A stretch of 64,000 bases of DNA from Aliidiomarina minuta (GTDB lineage Bacteria > Pseudomonadota > Gammaproteobacteria > Enterobacterales > Alteromonadaceae). Both the position numbers and the translations under genes were made by a program. Below the pieces are notes generated by a model, which saw only the letters and a program-made list of their open reading frames with translations, searched no databases and was not told where the DNA came from. This document shows, one piece after another, positions 61,913 to 64,000 of the stretch (within the stretch, counting starts at the first letter, position 1; every line of letters begins with the position of its first letter). The DNA is taken from NCBI RefSeq assembly GCF_003987145.1, contig NZ_PIPL01000003.1:253691-317690 (forward strand), written 5' to 3'.

Positions 61913-63009
61913 GTTTTGCGTCGGAGATAAACTCCAGCTTCGGTATGTTCTGTAAACGGAAACTGATCAAACAACGCAGCCCGTTCTACATCATGGGTCT
62001 GTGATAGTACTTCCAGGTTTCGGGCCAGGGTATCGGGGTTACAGGATATATAGAGAATATATCTATACTGGCTAACCATTTGTAAAGTATCGTCATCGAG
62101 TCCTGCTCGAGGTGGGTCTACCAGAACGGTCTGGCAGTCATACCCGGTAAGATCTATTCCCTGCAACCTGCGAAATTCCCGTTCACCATTTATTGCCTGG
62201 GTGACTTCTTCCGCTGCCAGACGCACCACGGTCACATTCTCGATTTTGTTGCGGGCAATGTTGTTGTTTGCCGAGTTCACCGAACTTTTACTAATTTCCG
62301 TGGCTAGTACGCGATTAAAATTCTCAGCCAGCGGCAGACTGAAATTTCCGTTACCACAATACAGCTCTAATAAATCGCCTTGTGAACCTAAGGTTAGAGT
62401 ATGCGCCCAGTGCAGCATGCGCTTATTGGTATAGGCGTTAGGTTGGGTAAAGCTATTTTCCACCTGTTCGAATTCGTAATTTCGCTGGTTAACCTGAATG
62501 CGCTCGACCAGAGTATCTGAACCTAAGACTTCTTTTTGTTTGCGAGCTCGCCCAATGAGGTTGATATTGGCATAATCACCAAGCGCGTGACGTAGTTTTT
62601 CAGCCTCTGTTTTCCAGCTTTCATCCAGTTGACGATGATAGAGCAGTGAGATCACCACTTCATCAGTTGTTGTGGTTAAAAAATCGACCTGGAAAAGTTT
62701 GCGTCTCAGAGTTTCCCGAGGTTTAAGGTATTCCAATAGTGCAGGCATAAGTTGGTTTATCAGTTGGTTTGCCGCTGGCAACTGATCGACACGGTATTTA
62801 TCATGAGTGTTTTTATCAAACATGATGTAATAAAGGTCATCTCCTTCATGCCACACCCGAAATTCAGCACGCATACGATAATGCATGGGTGGTGACGGGT
62901 AGACATCCAGTGCCGGTGGGTTGAAAGGAGCCAGTTTTTGCTGCAAAGCATTTACTTTGTCTGCGAGCTGTTCGTCATATGAAGCTTGAGTGGTATCTGA
63001 GTCGGCCAT
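61909..63009 (-). CDS. trmA: tRNA (uracil-54-C5)-methyltransferase TrmA
   Basis: Makes ribothymidine at position 54 of tRNA, 366 residues, same as E. coli. SAM site LLELYCGNGNFSLPLA, VDPPRAGLDD and the nucleophile Cys in YISCNPDTLARN. Confidence 0.95.
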   Translation of the reverse strand: MADSDTTQASYDEQLADKVNALQQKLAPFNPPALDVYPSPPMHYRMRAEFRVWHEGDDLYYIMFDKNTHDKYRVDQLPAANQLINQLMPALLEYLKPRETLRRKLFQVDFLTTTTDEVVISLLYHRQLDESWKTEAEKLRHALGDYANINLIGRARKQKEVLGSDTLVERIQVNQRNYEFEQVENSFTQPNAYTNKRMLHWAHTLTLGSQGDLLELYCGNGNFSLPLAENFNRVLATEISKSSVNSANNNIARNKIENVTVVRLAAEEVTQAINGEREFRRLQGIDLTGYDCQTVLVDPPRAGLDDDTLQMVSQYRYILYISCNPDTLARNLEVLSQTHDVERAALFDQFPFTEHTEAGVYLRRKT

Positions 63010-63141
63010 GTAATTCCTGGTAATAAGATTCTACCTGTCATTTTATCGCATCAGCCGCGTGAGCGCAGCCGTTTATGACGACTGTACAGGTGAGGTTAAC
63101 TCCACGCATTAATTTCTGAATTTGCAAGATACTGAAATAAG

Positions 63142-63178
63142 AAGGGCCGGTCGCACGATGACGACCGGCCCTTTTTTG
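63142..63178 (-). terminator. Terminator between the RRM gene and trmA
   Basis: AAGGGCCGGTCG and CGACCGGCCCTT form a 12-bp stem. It lies 20 bases after the stop of the minus-strand RRM gene. The T tail is stronger on the plus strand, so it may act both ways. Confidence 0.8.
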
Positions 63179-63192
63179 ATTTTATTATAAAG

Positions 63193-63693
63193 TTAGTCTT
63201 TACGATCTGAGTTTGCAGCTCGTACTTTAAGGGTGCGACCCTCGAAATCTGAATCGTTTAATTTAGCTAATGCCAGATCTGCACCTACGGACTCCATTTC
63301 TACGAAACCGTACCCCTTGCGTTTACCGGTACGGCGGTCTTTAACTAAACGTACGGCAAAAACCTCACCATAACGCTCGAAAGCATCCTGCACCGAATCT
63401 TCACTTGTTTTAAAAGGAAGGTTTCCTACATATAAGGTAACGGCATCGCTACCATCAGCATTTTGTACTGGTGTTGCTTTAGCTGCTTTTTTAGTCCGGG
63501 GTTTCGGCTTTCTATTAGCTAGCAAGCCAGCGATCCAGGGGCTAAGTATACCGCCGAGGAAGGTAGCAAGGCCGACAAAAGATACTATGAAGGAAAGCTC
63601 TGCTTGTCCTAATGTGAATGAGGCAATAAGACCAAATATAAAAGCAATTACAGCAGCGATGAGAATTTGGAAGCCTGGTGTTACACGAGTCAT
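63193..63693 (-). CDS. Membrane-anchored RRM (RNA-recognition motif) protein
   Basis: 166 residues from ATG 63693 with an AAAGGA site. Two hydrophobic helices (about 8-28 and 33-55) are followed by a Lys/Arg linker (NRKPKPRTKKAAK) and a single RRM domain (about 85-160): RNP2 is LYVGNLPFK and RNP1 is RKGYGFVEM. This places an RNA-binding domain on the cytoplasmic face of the membrane. RRM proteins in bacteria often respond to cold; no cold box was seen. RNA partners unknown. Confidence 0.85.
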   Translation of the reverse strand: MTRVTPGFQILIAAVIAFIFGLIASFTLGQAELSFIVSFVGLATFLGGILSPWIAGLLANRKPKPRTKKAAKATPVQNADGSDAVTLYVGNLPFKTSEDSVQDAFERYGEVFAVRLVKDRRTGKRKGYGFVEMESVGADLALAKLNDSDFEGRTLKVRAANSDRKD

Positions 63694-63862
63694 GAAAAAA
63701 TCCTTTATGTAAAATATGAGTCTGAAAAAAAGTGCGCAAAAATGAATAAAGCTATAACGCACTTACCTATCTTAACGATTAAATCGGGTTGCAGCAAAGT
63801 ATAGTAAAGCATACCAATCGTAACTTACTTTGTTTGAGGACAAAAAAATGCGGTTGAAGCTC

Positions 63863-63898
63863 TTGACGGGAGCAAATAAATCCCTAAAATGGCGCTCC
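63863..63898 (+). promoter_or_regulatory. Stable-RNA-type promoter P1
   Basis: TTGACG (63863-63868) and TAAAAT (63885-63890) are 16 bases apart and followed by GGCGCTCC, the GC discriminator seen in rRNA and tRNA promoters, including the tRNA-Gly promoter here. Confidence 0.65.
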
Positions 63899-63987
63899 CA
63901 GCTCGAGAAGAGCGGGAATAGATTAAAAGTAGGTGTTAACTCTTCGCTAACAAGTTAAAACGATAGCGAAAACTTTGCAAAAAGCCG

Positions 63988-63993
63988 TTGACA
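63988..63993 (+). promoter_or_regulatory. Consensus -35 box, likely second stable-RNA promoter
   Basis: TTGACA follows an A-rich UP-like stretch (AAAACTTTGCAAAAAG). The -10 falls outside the window. Confidence 0.5.
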
Positions 63994-64000
63994 CTTACAC

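Larger units (their letters stand above)
63694..64000. other. 307-base right-edge gap with stable-RNA-like promoters
   Basis: No gene of note; the region holds the RRM gene promoter and the two promoter elements described separately at 63863 and 63988. A 36-codon ORF at 63848-63958 overlaps the promoter and is doubtful. Confidence 0.6.

Noticed and set aside
63848..63958. 36-residue ORF at the right edge with a GAGGA site
   Set aside because: It overlaps the -35 and -10 boxes of the stable-RNA promoter, and its composition looks random.
1..64000. CRISPR array, prophage, integron or insertion sequence
   Set aside because: No regularly spaced repeats, phage structural genes, integrase or transposase were found.

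Overview
The window is bacterial chromosome from a gammaproteobacterium. Conserved gene orders point there: rsd-nudC-hemE, slyX/fkpA, dusB-fis, aroQ-accB-accC-prmA, fxsA-groES-groEL, epmB/efp, and pabA next to an acetylornithine/succinylornithine aminotransferase. Moderate GC content, TonB receptors, the AST arginine pathway and small families typical of Alteromonadales suggest a marine genus such as Idiomarina, Pseudidiomarina or Aliidiomarina. That placement is inference; no 16S gene is present. Most of the window is core genome. I see no prophage, transposase or CRISPR array.

Layout. 1-5.7 kb: a respiratory operon encoding a short-Q-loop bd-type quinol oxidase (cydA cut by the window edge, cydB) and its CydDC exporter. 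5.7-8.7 kb: a PAS-GGDEF diguanylate cyclase, pabA and an HDOD protein. 8.8-13 kb: part of the arginine succinyltransferase pathway (astC-astA-astD) behind a likely ArgR box, plus a small conserved gene. 13-18.5 kb: prkB, slyX, a WD40 lipoprotein, fkpA, rsd, nudC, hemE. 18.6-22.8 kb: an RND efflux pair without an outer-membrane factor. 22.8-26.3 kb: ugpQ-like, psd, rsgA, orn, tRNA-Gly(GCC). 26.4-31.9 kb: a phosphodiester/phosphate-ester group (Tat-exported PhoD-like phosphatase, TonB receptor, exported GDPD), followed by a REP-like hairpin.

32-34.5 kb holds housekeeping hypotheticals. 34.6-41.6 kb is the main accessory locus, an archaic (Csu/sigma-type) chaperone-usher fimbria: a divergent SCPU pilin, a CsgD/LuxR-like regulator, two near-identical tandem pilins, chaperone, usher and tip subunit. 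The usher carries a one-base frameshift in a G5 tract near its 3' end. A regulator whose receiver has lost its phosphoacceptor Asp follows at 42.2 kb, then maoP.

44-55 kb is a long minus-strand stretch: purD, an exported methyltransferase, purH, fis, dusB, prmA, accC, accB, aroQ, dsbD, cutA. 55-57.8 kb is a heat-shock block (fxsA, groES, groEL) with two recognisable sigma-32 promoters. 57.9-64 kb carries a DUF3016-like protein, a small YjfB-like protein, the EF-P modification set (epmB, efp, epmA), a MerC-like membrane protein behind a Zur-like box, trmA, and a membrane-anchored RRM protein. The last 150 bases look like tandem stable-RNA promoters, so an rRNA or tRNA operon probably starts just past the edge.

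The observations most worth checking are the usher frameshift, the repeated motif upstream of the fimbrial pilins, the Zur-like box at the MerC gene, the membrane-tethered RRM protein, an unannotated small hydrophobic ORF at 34.6 kb, and the pseudo-receiver.
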